Origin: Amycolatopsis lexingtonensis | GTDB taxonomy: Bacteria > Actinomycetota > Actinomycetes > Mycobacteriales > Pseudonocardiaceae | DNA length: 64,000 nucleotides | Assembly (NCBI RefSeq): GCF_014873755.1 | Contig: NZ_JADBEG010000001.1 | Coordinates: forward strand, 3,970,501 to 4,034,500 | Direction: 5' to 3' | In this document: piece after piece, positions 5,976-14,057 of the stretch | How the letters are laid out: each line of letters begins with the position of its first letter | Numbering within the stretch: the stretch's first letter is position 1 | Notes under the pieces: model-generated | The model's database searches: none | Told to the model about the DNA's origin: nothing | What the model saw: the letters and a program-made list of their open reading frames with translations, nothing else | Program-made: the position numbers and the translations under genes

Positions 5976-8900
5976 ACCCGAACCGCGCGATCACCGGGCC
6001 CCAGCGCCGGTAGGTGGCGAGGTCGTCGAGCATGCCGGTCCGGCGGCTCGCTTCGAGGCCGCGGTGCAGGCGCACCCACTCCGCGAAGTCGTGCGGCAGT
6101 TCGCCGGGCTCGGTGTCGTTCGCCAGCTGCGCGAGGAAGCCGGCCCAGCTGTCCCCGTCCGCGGCCTGGAGGGCGACGAGCAGCCGGTCGGCCAGTGCCG
6201 GGTGGCCGGCGACCGCCGCGAGCAGGGTCAGCACGGCCTGGAACTCACCCGGCCGCCCGTCCCCGCCGAGGAAGCGCGACCGCGACCCGACGTGCCGGGT
6301 CGCCCGGATCAGGCGGTAGGTGTTCATCAGCCGCTTCGCCGCCCGCGGGCTGGTGACCAGGGCACCCAGCCGCTGGGCGAACTCGACCTCGGGCTCGGTG
6401 AGACCGATGCGCTCCCCCGGGACGGCGGCGGCCGCGGAGCCCGGCTCGACGTCCAGCCGGGCCCGCGCCGGCGTGCGTTCTTCGCTGGTGGTCGCGGCCG
6501 GTTCGCCGGGGTCGAGCGGGGCCGGCGGGTCCGCCGGCGCGGGCGGCAGCGGGAGGTCCGCGACGCTCCCGATCAGCCGGGCGTAGGCCTCCGGCTCCAT
6601 TTCCGGCAGGGTGAACGGGATCTGGAAGATCTTCTCCAGGTACTCGACCGGCATGCCGCGCAGGTAGGCGTCCGCCCGGGGGTCGCCGCCGGCCGCGAGG
6701 TCGCGGTACTGGTGCCACAGGCTGCTGCTCAGCCAGCGCGGGTCGACGCCGACGACGACCACGAACAGCTCGAGCGCGAGCAGCAGGTGCACGGCTTCGA
6801 GCACTTCGAGGACCTTGGCGGGCGGGCACCGGTCGAGGTCGTCGATGTAGAGCACGACCCGCGAGACGGGCTTGACGCCGGCCTCGAGGCTCCGGCTTTG
6901 GCTGCGCAGGAGGGCGTCCAGGAAGCGGAAGTCGCGGTGCAGCGTGCCGACCACGCCCTGGTGCTTCTGGTACCCCGAAGCCCGGTCGTTCAGGAACTCG
7001 TACAGCTTCCGCCCGACCGAGAGCGCCTCGGCGGCGGCGCGGGTCGTCGCGATCTTCTCGTCGAGCGCGGTGATCGCCTGGGTCGTCTCGGCGATGGCGT
7101 GTTCGGCGTCGGCGAGCTTGAGGTCGAGGACGCGTTCTTCGCGGCTTCGTTTGCTCCGCAGGGTTTCCCGTGCTTCGTTGGCGATGCGGATGGCGTCTTG
7201 GACGTGCCCGAGCGCGGTGTTGACCCGTTTCGCGGCCGGACGGATCAGCTGGGTGACGCCGACGATCGAGGCCGCGGTAGCGCCCAGGGAATAGAGCCAC
7301 TCCACTCCCCCGCGCCCGGCGAGCGCGATGGTGAGCACGGCCAGCACGGCGAACGCGGCGGCGAGCGTCCCGAACAGGGATTTGTGCTTGATGCCCCGCC
7401 AGAGGGCCGGCAGGTAGCCGGCCGTGGTGCGGAGGTCTTTGCCCAGTCCGGTGAGCTCGTCGATGGCCGGTTCGAAGCCCAGCTCTTTCGAGATGTCCTT
7501 CAGTTTCCCTTGGACTTCGGGGTTTTTCGCGAGTTCCTTGGCGACTTCGGTGAGCGGTACTTTCTCGATCTCCTTCCGGCGCTCTTCTTCCGCGTGGCTC
7601 CGCTTGGTGACGAGCTGCCGTCGCTCGTGCTCCAGCTGGATCCGCTCGGCGTCCAATGTGGACTTGGCGTCGCGGTAGGTTTCGAGCTCGGACAGCAGCG
7701 CCTCACGCTCGGCTCGGTTTTCGTCGCCGTGGCTGCGGTGCCAGTCCTCCCGTTCGCGGGGGTCGACGGGCTCGGGGTCGGCCAGGCGTTCGAAGATCTC
7801 GATCGCGAGGCTCGCCCAGAGGCTCGTGTCCGCGTAGTGCCAGGCGTTGAAGCGGATCTGGACCACGGTGAACCCGTCGTCGCCGGGGGCGCGCCCGGCG
7901 ATCCGCTCGCGCATCTTCTCCATGAAGAAGCTCTTGCCGGTGCCCCATTTGCCGAAGAGACCGATGGACAGCGGGGGCGTGACGGCGGGGTCGGTGATCA
8001 CCTCGCAGACGGCGTTCACGTAGCCCTGGACGTCGAGCTGGTCGGCGCCGCCGGTGCCGTCGTTGTGGTAGCCGTGGGCGAAGCGGACGCCGTTCAGGAC
8101 CGGCCAGAGCGGTGAGCCTGGTGGGGCCACGGCCTCGTCGATCTCCGTGATCAACGCGGTCCAGGCGCCCTCGCTCTTGAACGAGTCCAAGAGGTTGGGG
8201 GCTTCGAGGCCGAGGCCGAGCAGGAACAGCCGCCCGTCGAGCACCTCGTGGCGGGTCTTCGCGACGACGTCGGCGTCGAACCAGCGCGCGACCAGCTCAT
8301 ACCACTCATGCCAGTCGCGCTGTCGGCGTGGGCTTCGGGTGATGACCGACCCCAGCCGGCCGGCGGCGTATTCCGGGTGCCGCCGGGCGATCGCCCGGAC
8401 GATTTCCACCGTGGTCAGTCCGGTCGAGGGGAGGCTGTCGGCCACTGCCTGCATGCTGCGCGACAACGGAACCAGCCGGCGGGCGTGTGGCCCGGCGAGC
8501 CGCGAAAGGCGGGCCAAGGCAGCATCGACGTCGGCGCCCATCTGCCTCAGCCGTTCCGGCAAAGCGCCGCCTCGTCCGTCACGGACCGACCGCATGATCG
8601 CGACCGCGATGTCGGCCAGGTCGACGACTTGCTGGTCGCGGGGCAATGACCGCAGGTGGGCGGCCAGGGCGCGAGCGAACCACTCGTGCACCGCTACCTC
8701 TTCGCCGGCCGGGCTGAACGTGACTCTCTCGAGTGCGAGGATCGAGCCGAGCCGATCAGGCTCCACACCGCTTTCGAACAACGCGAGCCTGATGTCCTCG
8801 TCCATCATCATAAGCGCCAGGAGCGCGGTAGACCTGGTGATCCCGGCGGTGTCACTCGCGCCCGTCTCGCGGCGGTACCGCTGCGCAGCCGAGACTGTCG

Positions 8901-8982
8901 AGGCGAATTCGGCGATCCGGGAGCCCGGGGCGCGGCCGGCCTCCTCGATGATTCGCCTGACCGTGGGCGGAGTGTCGTTCAC
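5965..8982 (-). CDS. KAP-family P-loop NTPase with helical N-terminal region and membrane segments
   Basis: The protein has 1005 residues. Walker A is GLFGKWGTGKS near residues 341-351 and Walker B is VVLYIDDLDRC, followed by LEVLEAVHLLLAL and a sensor-like VVVVGVDPRWL. This set defines KAP NTPases, in which paired membrane helices are inserted between the Walker motifs. Here a charged coiled-coil-like stretch (about 430-490) leads into hydrophobic segments (about 545-590). Residues 1-330 are helical and contain ALLALMMMDEDIRLALFESGV, loosely like a Clp N-domain repeat. KAP proteins are often plasmid- or phage-defence-associated, but no partner effector is visible here. The GTG start lies 16 bp after the HxlR stop, so the two may be cotranscribed. 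Confidence 0.85.
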   Translation of the reverse strand: MNDTPPTVRRIIEEAGRAPGSRIAEFASTVSAAQRYRRETGASDTAGITRSTALLALMMMDEDIRLALFESGVEPDRLGSILALERVTFSPAGEEVAVHEWFARALAAHLRSLPRDQQVVDLADIAVAIMRSVRDGRGGALPERLRQMGADVDAALARLSRLAGPHARRLVPLSRSMQAVADSLPSTGLTTVEIVRAIARRHPEYAAGRLGSVITRSPRRQRDWHEWYELVARWFDADVVAKTRHEVLDGRLFLLGLGLEAPNLLDSFKSEGAWTALITEIDEAVAPPGSPLWPVLNGVRFAHGYHNDGTGGADQLDVQGYVNAVCEVITDPAVTPPLSIGLFGKWGTGKSFFMEKMRERIAGRAPGDDGFTVVQIRFNAWHYADTSLWASLAIEIFERLADPEPVDPREREDWHRSHGDENRAEREALLSELETYRDAKSTLDAERIQLEHERRQLVTKRSHAEEERRKEIEKVPLTEVAKELAKNPEVQGKLKDISKELGFEPAIDELTGLGKDLRTTAGYLPALWRGIKHKSLFGTLAAAFAVLAVLTIALAGRGGVEWLYSLGATAASIVGVTQLIRPAAKRVNTALGHVQDAIRIANEARETLRSKRSREERVLDLKLADAEHAIAETTQAITALDEKIATTRAAAEALSVGRKLYEFLNDRASGYQKHQGVVGTLHRDFRFLDALLRSQSRSLEAGVKPVSRVVLYIDDLDRCPPAKVLEVLEAVHLLLALELFVVVVGVDPRWLSSSLWHQYRDLAAGGDPRADAYLRGMPVEYLEKIFQIPFTLPEMEPEAYARLIGSVADLPLPPAPADPPAPLDPGEPAATTSEERTPARARLDVEPGSAAAAVPGERIGLTEPEVEFAQRLGALVTSPRAAKRLMNTYRLIRATRHVGSRSRFLGGDGRPGEFQAVLTLLAAVAGHPALADRLLVALQAADGDSWAGFLAQLANDTEPGELPHDFAEWVRLHRGLEASRRTGMLDDLATYRRWGPVIARFGFTL

Positions 8983-8998
8983 CCCCGGTGAGTCGCCG

Positions 8999-9379
8999 TC
9001 AGCCGGGTGATTGTTTCAGGGCGCGGTCGATCGCCGGCATGTTCTCCTCCGCCCACGTTCGCAACGCGGCGAGCGGGACCTCCAGGGACAGGCCCAGCTC
9101 GGTCAGGCGGTAGTGCACCTTCGGTGGGACCGTCGGCTCCACGCGGCGCGCGACCAAGCCGTCCTGGGTGAGGCTCTGCAACGTCACCGAAAGCATCTTC
9201 TGCGAGACGCCCGGCATGCGGCGCTGCAGCTCCGCGAACCGCACCTCGGCCGGGGCGGCTTCGGCCAGGACCTTGACCGCCATCGACGTCCACTTCGTGC
9301 CGATGCGGTCGAGGAGCTTGCGGGTCGGGCAGGCGGGGTCGAAGAGGTCGCCGCGCGTGCCTTTCGGTGAGGGGGTCAC
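8999..9379 (-). CDS. HxlR-family winged-helix regulator
   Basis: The 126-residue protein contains CPTRKLLDRIGTKWT, then RFAELQRRMPGVSQKMLSVTLQSL and a wing, GLVARRVEPTVPPKVHYRLTELG. This is the complete HxlR/DUF24 winged helix with its conserved Cys. Family members sense electrophiles or oxidants and often control an adjacent detoxifying enzyme. It is divergent from an epoxide-hydrolase-like gene and directly upstream of the KAP gene. GTG at 9379 is taken as start, just N-terminal to the fold. Confidence 0.85.
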   Translation of the reverse strand: MTPSPKGTRGDLFDPACPTRKLLDRIGTKWTSMAVKVLAEAAPAEVRFAELQRRMPGVSQKMLSVTLQSLTQDGLVARRVEPTVPPKVHYRLTELGLSLEVPLAALRTWAEENMPAIDRALKQSPG

Positions 9380-9412
9380 CTGGAGCTCACCACCTGTCGG
9401 GGAAGTGCCGTC

Positions 9413-9463
9413 TTGGCTCGGCCTCGCTGGTTTCTTACGCTCAGCCGGTAACCAATGGTAACC
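9413..9463 (+). promoter_or_regulatory. Promoter and repeated HxlR-type site for the hydrolase gene
   Basis: TTGGCT (9413-9418) and TACGCT (9436-9441) have a 17-bp spacer, placing the start point near 9448. GGTAACC occurs at 9447-9453 and again at 9457-9463, one helical turn apart, directly over that start point. This is a likely binding site for the divergent HxlR regulator. Confidence 0.5.
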
Positions 9464-9478
9464 ACTGAGGAGAGTCAC

Positions 9479-10321
9479 GTGCGCGAGCAGCGGGTCAGGG
9501 CGAACGGCATCGAGATCACCGTGGCCGTCGCGGGGCAGGGGCCTGCTTTCCTTCTGCTGCACGGCTTCCCGCACACGTGGCGCTTGTGGACCGAAGTGAT
9601 TCCCCACCTGGCCCGGCACCACCGGGTCATCGCGCCGGACCTGCGTGGCCTCGGGGCGACCACCCGCGCCGAGGGCGGCTACGACGCGGGAACCCTCGCG
9701 GACGACGCCGAAGCGCTCCTCGACGCCTTGGGTGAGCCGGACGCGACGGTCGCCGGCATCGACGCCGGGACGTCGCCCGCGTTCCTGCTCGCGATGCGGC
9801 GGCCCGGGCGGGTGCGGCGGCTCGTGCTCATGGAGTCGCTGCTCGGGCGGCTGCCCGGCGCCGAGGACTTCCTCGCCGGCGGGCCGCCGTGGTGGTTCGG
9901 CTTCCACGCCGTCCCCGGGCTCGGCGAGACGGTGCTCGCCGGGCACGAGGCCGAGTACGTCGACTGGTTCCTCGACGCCGGCACGCTGGGGCGCGGGGTG
10001 CCGACGGCGATCCGGGACCACTTCACCGCGGCGTACACCGGACGCGAAGCATTGCGGAACGCCTTCGGCCATTACCGCGCCATGCCGGAAAGCGCGCGGC
10101 AGATCGCCGAAGCCGTCGCGGCCGGACGGCTCACCGTGCCCACGACGGCGATCGGCGCGCACCCGGTGGGCGACGCCCTCGCGCGCCAGCTGCGCCCGGT
10201 GGCCGACGACCTCACGGAGCACCTGATCGACGACTGCGGGCACATCATCCCGCTGGACCGGCCCGACGCCCTCCTCCCGCTCCTCCTCGGCCGGACAGCG
10301 TCAGCCGAGGCCCTGCTGTGA
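9479..10321 (+). CDS. Alpha/beta hydrolase, epoxide hydrolase / dehalogenase-like
   Basis: The 280-residue enzyme has the oxyanion-hole motif LLLHGFPHTWRLW, the strand VIAPDLRGLG, and GIDAG at the nucleophile elbow. The nucleophile is therefore Asp, as in epoxide hydrolases and haloalkane/haloacetate dehalogenases, not Ser. The catalytic His is probably in DDCGHIIPLDRP. It likely opens an epoxide or displaces a halide through an aspartyl ester. GTG at 9479 has GAGGAGA seven bases upstream, better than the ATG at 9455. Regulation by the adjacent HxlR protein is likely. Its 3' end overlaps the convergent lipoprotein gene by 21 bp. Confidence 0.82.
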   Translation: MREQRVRANGIEITVAVAGQGPAFLLLHGFPHTWRLWTEVIPHLARHHRVIAPDLRGLGATTRAEGGYDAGTLADDAEALLDALGEPDATVAGIDAGTSPAFLLAMRRPGRVRRLVLMESLLGRLPGAEDFLAGGPPWWFGFHAVPGLGETVLAGHEAEYVDWFLDAGTLGRGVPTAIRDHFTAAYTGREALRNAFGHYRAMPESARQIAEAVAAGRLTVPTTAIGAHPVGDALARQLRPVADDLTEHLIDDCGHIIPLDRPDALLPLLLGRTASAEALL

Positions 10322-11218
10322 CAGCCAGTCCTTGGCCACGTCCGCGGCCTTCTCGCCTTCGGAGTCCACTCGCTTGTTCAGCTCGCGCATCCCCTCCGTC
10401 GTGAGCTTCGCGCTCACGGCGTTGACCACCGCCGCGAAGTCGGCGCCGCGTTCGTCGAGGACCTTCTTGTTCACCGCCGGAACCACGTTCTCCGTGGGCA
10501 CGATGGCCAGGTCGTCCTTCAGCGCCACGTACTTCGGGTCGCCGGCCAGCGGGCTGACCGAGTCGACCGGGATCACCGTGACCGCGCCGGAATCGAGCTG
10601 CTGCGCCCGCGGCCCGAGCTCCTGCACCGTCTGGAACGTCACGTTCGTCAGCTTGTAGACGTCCGTGAAGCCCTTGAAGCACGTCGTCCGCTTCTCGCAC
10701 TCCGGGCCACCGGCCAGCACGACCTTGTCGAGCTTCTTCAGGTCGCCGATGGTCGCGATGCCCTTCGATTGGGCCAGGTCCGCCTTCACGATGTAGGTGT
10801 TCTTGTCTTCGGCCGGGGCGTAGTCCAGCAGCGAGACGCCGCTGGGCTCGAGCAGCTTCGCCAGCTGCTCGTGTTCGCCCTTCGCGTCCTTCACCGGCTC
10901 CTTGCCGAAGCCGGCGGCGATCGCCGAGCCCTGGTACTCCGGGATGAACTGCAGCTCGCCCGATTTCAGCGACGGGTAGATCAGCTCCCGCGAGCCCAGG
11001 TTCAGCTTCTTCGCCACCGGGTAGCCCTTGGCTTCGAGTGCGCCCGCGTAGATCTCGGCCAAGATCTGGCTGTCGGTGAAGTTGAAGGACGCGACGACGA
11101 TCGGCGCCCCGCCCTTGCCCGCAGCGGCGGGTTTGTCGTCCCCGCCGCCGCACGCTGTCAGGCCCAGAGCGGCCACCGCCACCAGCGCGGCCACTCGGAT
11201 GTTCCGGGTCCAGCCCAC
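10301..11218 (-). CDS. OpuAC-type ABC transporter substrate-binding lipoprotein
   Basis: The 305-residue protein has a signal peptide ending in the lipobox LTAC, so it should be lipid-anchored. It continues with PIVVASFNFTDSQILAEIYAGAL and SRELIYPSLKSGELQFIPEYQGSA, characteristic of glycine betaine/choline-binding proteins (OpuAC, PF04069). It should capture a quaternary amine or related osmolyte. No permease or ATPase gene is next to it, so it is an orphan receptor or pairs with a transporter elsewhere. GTG at 11218 has AGGAG eight bases upstream; the ATG at 11239 has no comparable site. Confidence 0.85.
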   Translation of the reverse strand: MGWTRNIRVAALVAVAALGLTACGGGDDKPAAAGKGGAPIVVASFNFTDSQILAEIYAGALEAKGYPVAKKLNLGSRELIYPSLKSGELQFIPEYQGSAIAAGFGKEPVKDAKGEHEQLAKLLEPSGVSLLDYAPAEDKNTYIVKADLAQSKGIATIGDLKKLDKVVLAGGPECEKRTTCFKGFTDVYKLTNVTFQTVQELGPRAQQLDSGAVTVIPVDSVSPLAGDPKYVALKDDLAIVPTENVVPAVNKKVLDERGADFAAVVNAVSAKLTTEGMRELNKRVDSEGEKAADVAKDWLSQQGLG

Positions 11219-11294
11219 GTCCCACACTCCTGTCGTCAAGATCGGACGGTCAGGACCCTAACCAGCACCACCGACAGAAACCACATACCGGGAT

Positions 11295-12578
11295 TCACTC
11301 GGCCAGGTGTTCACGCAGCGTCGAGCCGGCATATTCGGTCCGGTACCGGCCCTTGCGCTGCAGGATCGGCACGACGTGGTCGACGAACGCGGTCAGCTCG
11401 TAGGGCAGCGTCGATCCCATGATGGTGAACCCGTCGACGGCGCCGGCGTCCTGCCAGGTGAGCACGTGGTCGGCGAGCTGCTCCGGCGTGCCGACGAAGT
11501 GGACCTGCCCCGCTCCCCCGGTGATCCGCGCCGCGATCTCGCGCAGCGGGGCCTCGGGCCGCTCCCGAGCCGCCGCCGCGAGCTGCTGCAGGCGGGACGA
11601 GCCGCCCTCGGCCCGCAGTTCGGCGGGCAGCGGGGCGTCCGGGTCGAACGCGTCCGGGTCGAGGCCCGCGGTGTACAACGCGTTCTGCCAGCGGAACTCC
11701 GGGCTGGCCAGCTCTTCGAGCCGCTCCGCACGGGTCTTCGCCTCGGCCTCGGTGCCGCCCAGCGTGACCATCAGCGCGGGCAGGACGCGCACTCCTGACG
11801 GGTCCCGGCCCGCCGCGACCACCTGGGCGTCCAGCCCGGCGCGGAACTTCACCGCCGCCTCGAGCGACGGCGGCCCGGAGAACACCAGCTCCGCGTACCG
11901 GGCCGCGAGCCCGATCCCGGCGGCCGACTGTCCCGCTTGGACGAGCACCGGCCGCCCCTGCGGCGACCGCGGGAACGGCAGCACGCCTTCGACGTCGTAG
12001 AACCTGCCGTGGAAGCGCGGGGCGTGCAGCTTGGCGCGGTCGGCCCACACGCCGTTCTCGCGGTCGCCGACGATCGCGTCGTCGTCCCAGCTGTCCCACG
12101 CCCGCGTGACGACGTCGACGAACTCGTGCGCGCGCTCGTACCGGTCGGCGTGGTCGGGGTGGGCCTTCTCGCCGAAGTTCGCCGCGGCCAGCGAAGTGAT
12201 GGTGGTGACGATGTTCCAGCCCGCGCGGCCGCCGCTGAGGTGGTCCAGCGTGGCGAACCGCCGGGCGAGCTCCCACGGCTTGTTGTAGGTCGTCGAGCCG
12301 GTGCCGATCAGGCCGATCTTCCCGGTGACCGCGGCCAGCGCGGACAGCACGGCGACCGGGTCGAACTGCGTCTGCGGCAGGTGCGTCACGCGGTATTCGG
12401 CGATGGCGATGTTGTCGGCCAGGAAGATCGAGTCCATCAGGCCGCGCTCGGCGGTCCGCGCGATGTCCGCGTAGTACGGCAGCCCGAGCACCCCGCGGAC
12501 GTCGTCGTCGACCACTCGCCACGCGGACTCGTGGTAGCCGTTCGGCCAGATGAAGGCGTTGAAGTGCAGGGAATTCAC
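11295..12578 (-). CDS. LLM-class FMN-dependent monooxygenase (NtaA/SnaA/DszA-like)
   Basis: The 427-residue protein has the family sequence: LHFNAFIWPNGYHESAWR at the start, RTAERGLMDSIFLADN, RRFATLDHLSGGRAGWNIVTT, and RPVLVQAGQSAAGIGLAARYAE. These place it with the NtaA/DszA/SnaA branch of bacterial luciferase-like oxygenases, which use FMNH2 from a separate reductase to oxidise chelators, sulfur compounds or natural products. The substrate is unknown. GTG at 12578 overlaps the upstream TetR stop in a GTGA, and GGAG lies seven bases before it. It is the third gene of a hydrolase-TetR-monooxygenase operon. Confidence 0.88.
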   Translation of the reverse strand: MNSLHFNAFIWPNGYHESAWRVVDDDVRGVLGLPYYADIARTAERGLMDSIFLADNIAIAEYRVTHLPQTQFDPVAVLSALAAVTGKIGLIGTGSTTYNKPWELARRFATLDHLSGGRAGWNIVTTITSLAAANFGEKAHPDHADRYERAHEFVDVVTRAWDSWDDDAIVGDRENGVWADRAKLHAPRFHGRFYDVEGVLPFPRSPQGRPVLVQAGQSAAGIGLAARYAELVFSGPPSLEAAVKFRAGLDAQVVAAGRDPSGVRVLPALMVTLGGTEAEAKTRAERLEELASPEFRWQNALYTAGLDPDAFDPDAPLPAELRAEGGSSRLQQLAAAARERPEAPLREIAARITGGAGQVHFVGTPEQLADHVLTWQDAGAVDGFTIMGSTLPYELTAFVDHVVPILQRKGRYRTEYAGSTLREHLAE

Positions 12579-13141
12579 CGGGTTGCTCCTTCGCTCGCGC
12601 CCGTGCGGCGGAGCCCGTTGACCAGGAGCCGCACGAGCCGGCGCGGGTCGTAGGCGCTGCCCGCGCCGGCGCACAGGCTGCCGACGCCGCGCATCAGCTC
12701 GTACGGGTCCTGGCCGGGCTCGATCTCGCCGGCCGCCGCGGCCGACTCCAGCAGCTCCGTGCACACCGGGCCGAGGCGCTCCAGGAAGTAGGCGTGCAGC
12801 GGGTCGTAGCACGGTTCGTCGGACTGCAGCACCGACGCGAGCCCCTGCTTGGTGATGACGAAGTCGACGAACCGGTCGATCCACGCCACGAGCGCCCGGT
12901 GCGGCCCCGGTTCGCCCGCGAGCAGCGCCGGGCCGGCTTCGGCCAGCGACTCGACCTGCAGCCGGTACACCGCGAGGATCAGGTCGGCGCGGGTCGGGTA
13001 GTGGCGGTAGATGGTCGCCGTGCCGACGCCGGCCCGGGCGGCGATCTCGCGGATCGGCGCTTCGACGCCGGAGCTCACGAACACCGCGGCCGCGGCCTCC
13101 AGGACGTTCTCGGCGTTGCGCCGCGCGTCGGCACGCTTCAC
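12575..13141 (-). CDS. TetR-family regulator (middle gene of operon)
   Basis: The 188-residue protein has a clear TetR N-terminus: LEAAAAVFVSSGVEAPIREIAARAGVGTATIYRHYPTRADLILAV. The C-terminal half fits the common SbtR-like/TetR ligand domain. It starts with GTG in a GTGA overlap with the hydrolase stop and ends in a GTGA overlap with the monooxygenase start, so all three genes should be translationally coupled. It is the best candidate to bind the two GGGAC palindromes upstream of the operon and autoregulate it. Confidence 0.87.
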   Translation of the reverse strand: MKRADARRNAENVLEAAAAVFVSSGVEAPIREIAARAGVGTATIYRHYPTRADLILAVYRLQVESLAEAGPALLAGEPGPHRALVAWIDRFVDFVITKQGLASVLQSDEPCYDPLHAYFLERLGPVCTELLESAAAAGEIEPGQDPYELMRGVGSLCAGAGSAYDPRRLVRLLVNGLRRTGASEGATR

Positions 13142-13872
13142 ACCCGCAGGCTACCGGCCCCGACCCGGTCGCCGACGTCCAGCAGCAGCTCGGCGAGCTC
13201 CGCGGGCGCGGTGATCATGCAGTCGTGGCCGGTGGCCAGCTCCCGCACGTCCGACGGCTCGCCGTTCGGCTGCACGGCGGGCACCGGGCGGCGGTCGAAC
13301 CCCTCGGGCTTGACCGTGCAGTGGATGTGCGTGCGCGGGATCTCCCGCAGCGCGGGGTTGTCCATCGCGACCGGTTCTTCGAGGCACCGCAGCGACTGGT
13401 CGGACAGCATGGTCCGCACCCAGGCGATGTCGCCGGGATCGGTCACCCCGAACAGGCCGTGGGGCGCGGGCAGCTCGGGCAGCGGCGGCACGCGCCAGCT
13501 GTCGACCGGCATGTTCCGGGTGATCGGCATGACGTCGAGCGCGTTCTCCCCGTCGGTGGGCACCATCGCGTCGAGGTAGACCAGCCGCGCGATGCGCTCG
13601 GGCACCTGGTTGGCGACCGCGGAGATCACCATCCCCGCGTAGCTGTGCCCGACCAGGACGACGTCGTGCAGGTCCGCCTCGACCAGCAGCCGCACGACGT
13701 CGGCGGTGTGCGTGCCGAGCCCGACGTCGGGGCTCAGCAGGTGCGTGGTCTCGCCGTAGCCGGTCAGCGTCGGGGTGAAGACCCGGCGGCCGCTGGCCGC
13801 CAGGTGGGGCACGACCCGCGCCCAGGCCTGCCCGGTGTGCCAAGCGCCGTGGACCAGCACGTACGTCGTCAT
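13138..13872 (-). CDS. Alpha/beta hydrolase (esterase-like)
   Basis: The 244-residue protein opens MTTYVLVHGAWHTGQAWARV. It has the nucleophile elbow GHSYAGMV with a catalytic Ser, and a late TGHDCMI that can supply the catalytic His. The arrangement matches small bacterial and plant methylesterase-like hydrolases. It should cleave an ester or related bond; the substrate is unknown. It is the first gene of the operon with TetR and the FMN monooxygenase, suggesting a short catabolic or detoxification route in which hydrolysis and oxidation act on one compound. Confidence 0.85.
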   Translation of the reverse strand: MTTYVLVHGAWHTGQAWARVVPHLAASGRRVFTPTLTGYGETTHLLSPDVGLGTHTADVVRLLVEADLHDVVLVGHSYAGMVISAVANQVPERIARLVYLDAMVPTDGENALDVMPITRNMPVDSWRVPPLPELPAPHGLFGVTDPGDIAWVRTMLSDQSLRCLEEPVAMDNPALREIPRTHIHCTVKPEGFDRRPVPAVQPNGEPSDVRELATGHDCMITAPAELAELLLDVGDRVGAGSLRV

Positions 13873-13890
13873 GAACGATCACCCTTCAAG

Positions 13891-13939
13891 TGGGACATTG
13901 TCCCGGTTACTATATGGGACGCTGTCCCACTTAAGTCAA
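13891..13939 (-). promoter_or_regulatory. Operon promoter with two GGGAC palindromic operators
   Basis: GGGACATTGTCCC (13892-13904) and GGGACGCTGTCCC (13916-13928) are two 13-bp palindromes with centres 24 bp apart. On the minus strand TTGACT (13939-13934) is a -35 candidate, and a CATATAG/TATAGT element between the operators is the -10. One operator therefore lies in the spacer and the other over the start point. This is a classical autoregulated TetR control region. Confidence 0.65.
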
Positions 13940-14057
13940 GGGCCGCGAAGTCTGGGCATCCCACCAGACTTCGCGCCCGGCGCTGGGCCGGGCGCGGCCG
14001 TGGGCGGTTCACTGGGCCTCCCCGCGGGTGCGGGCGGAGAAGGGGGTGCCTGGCGCA

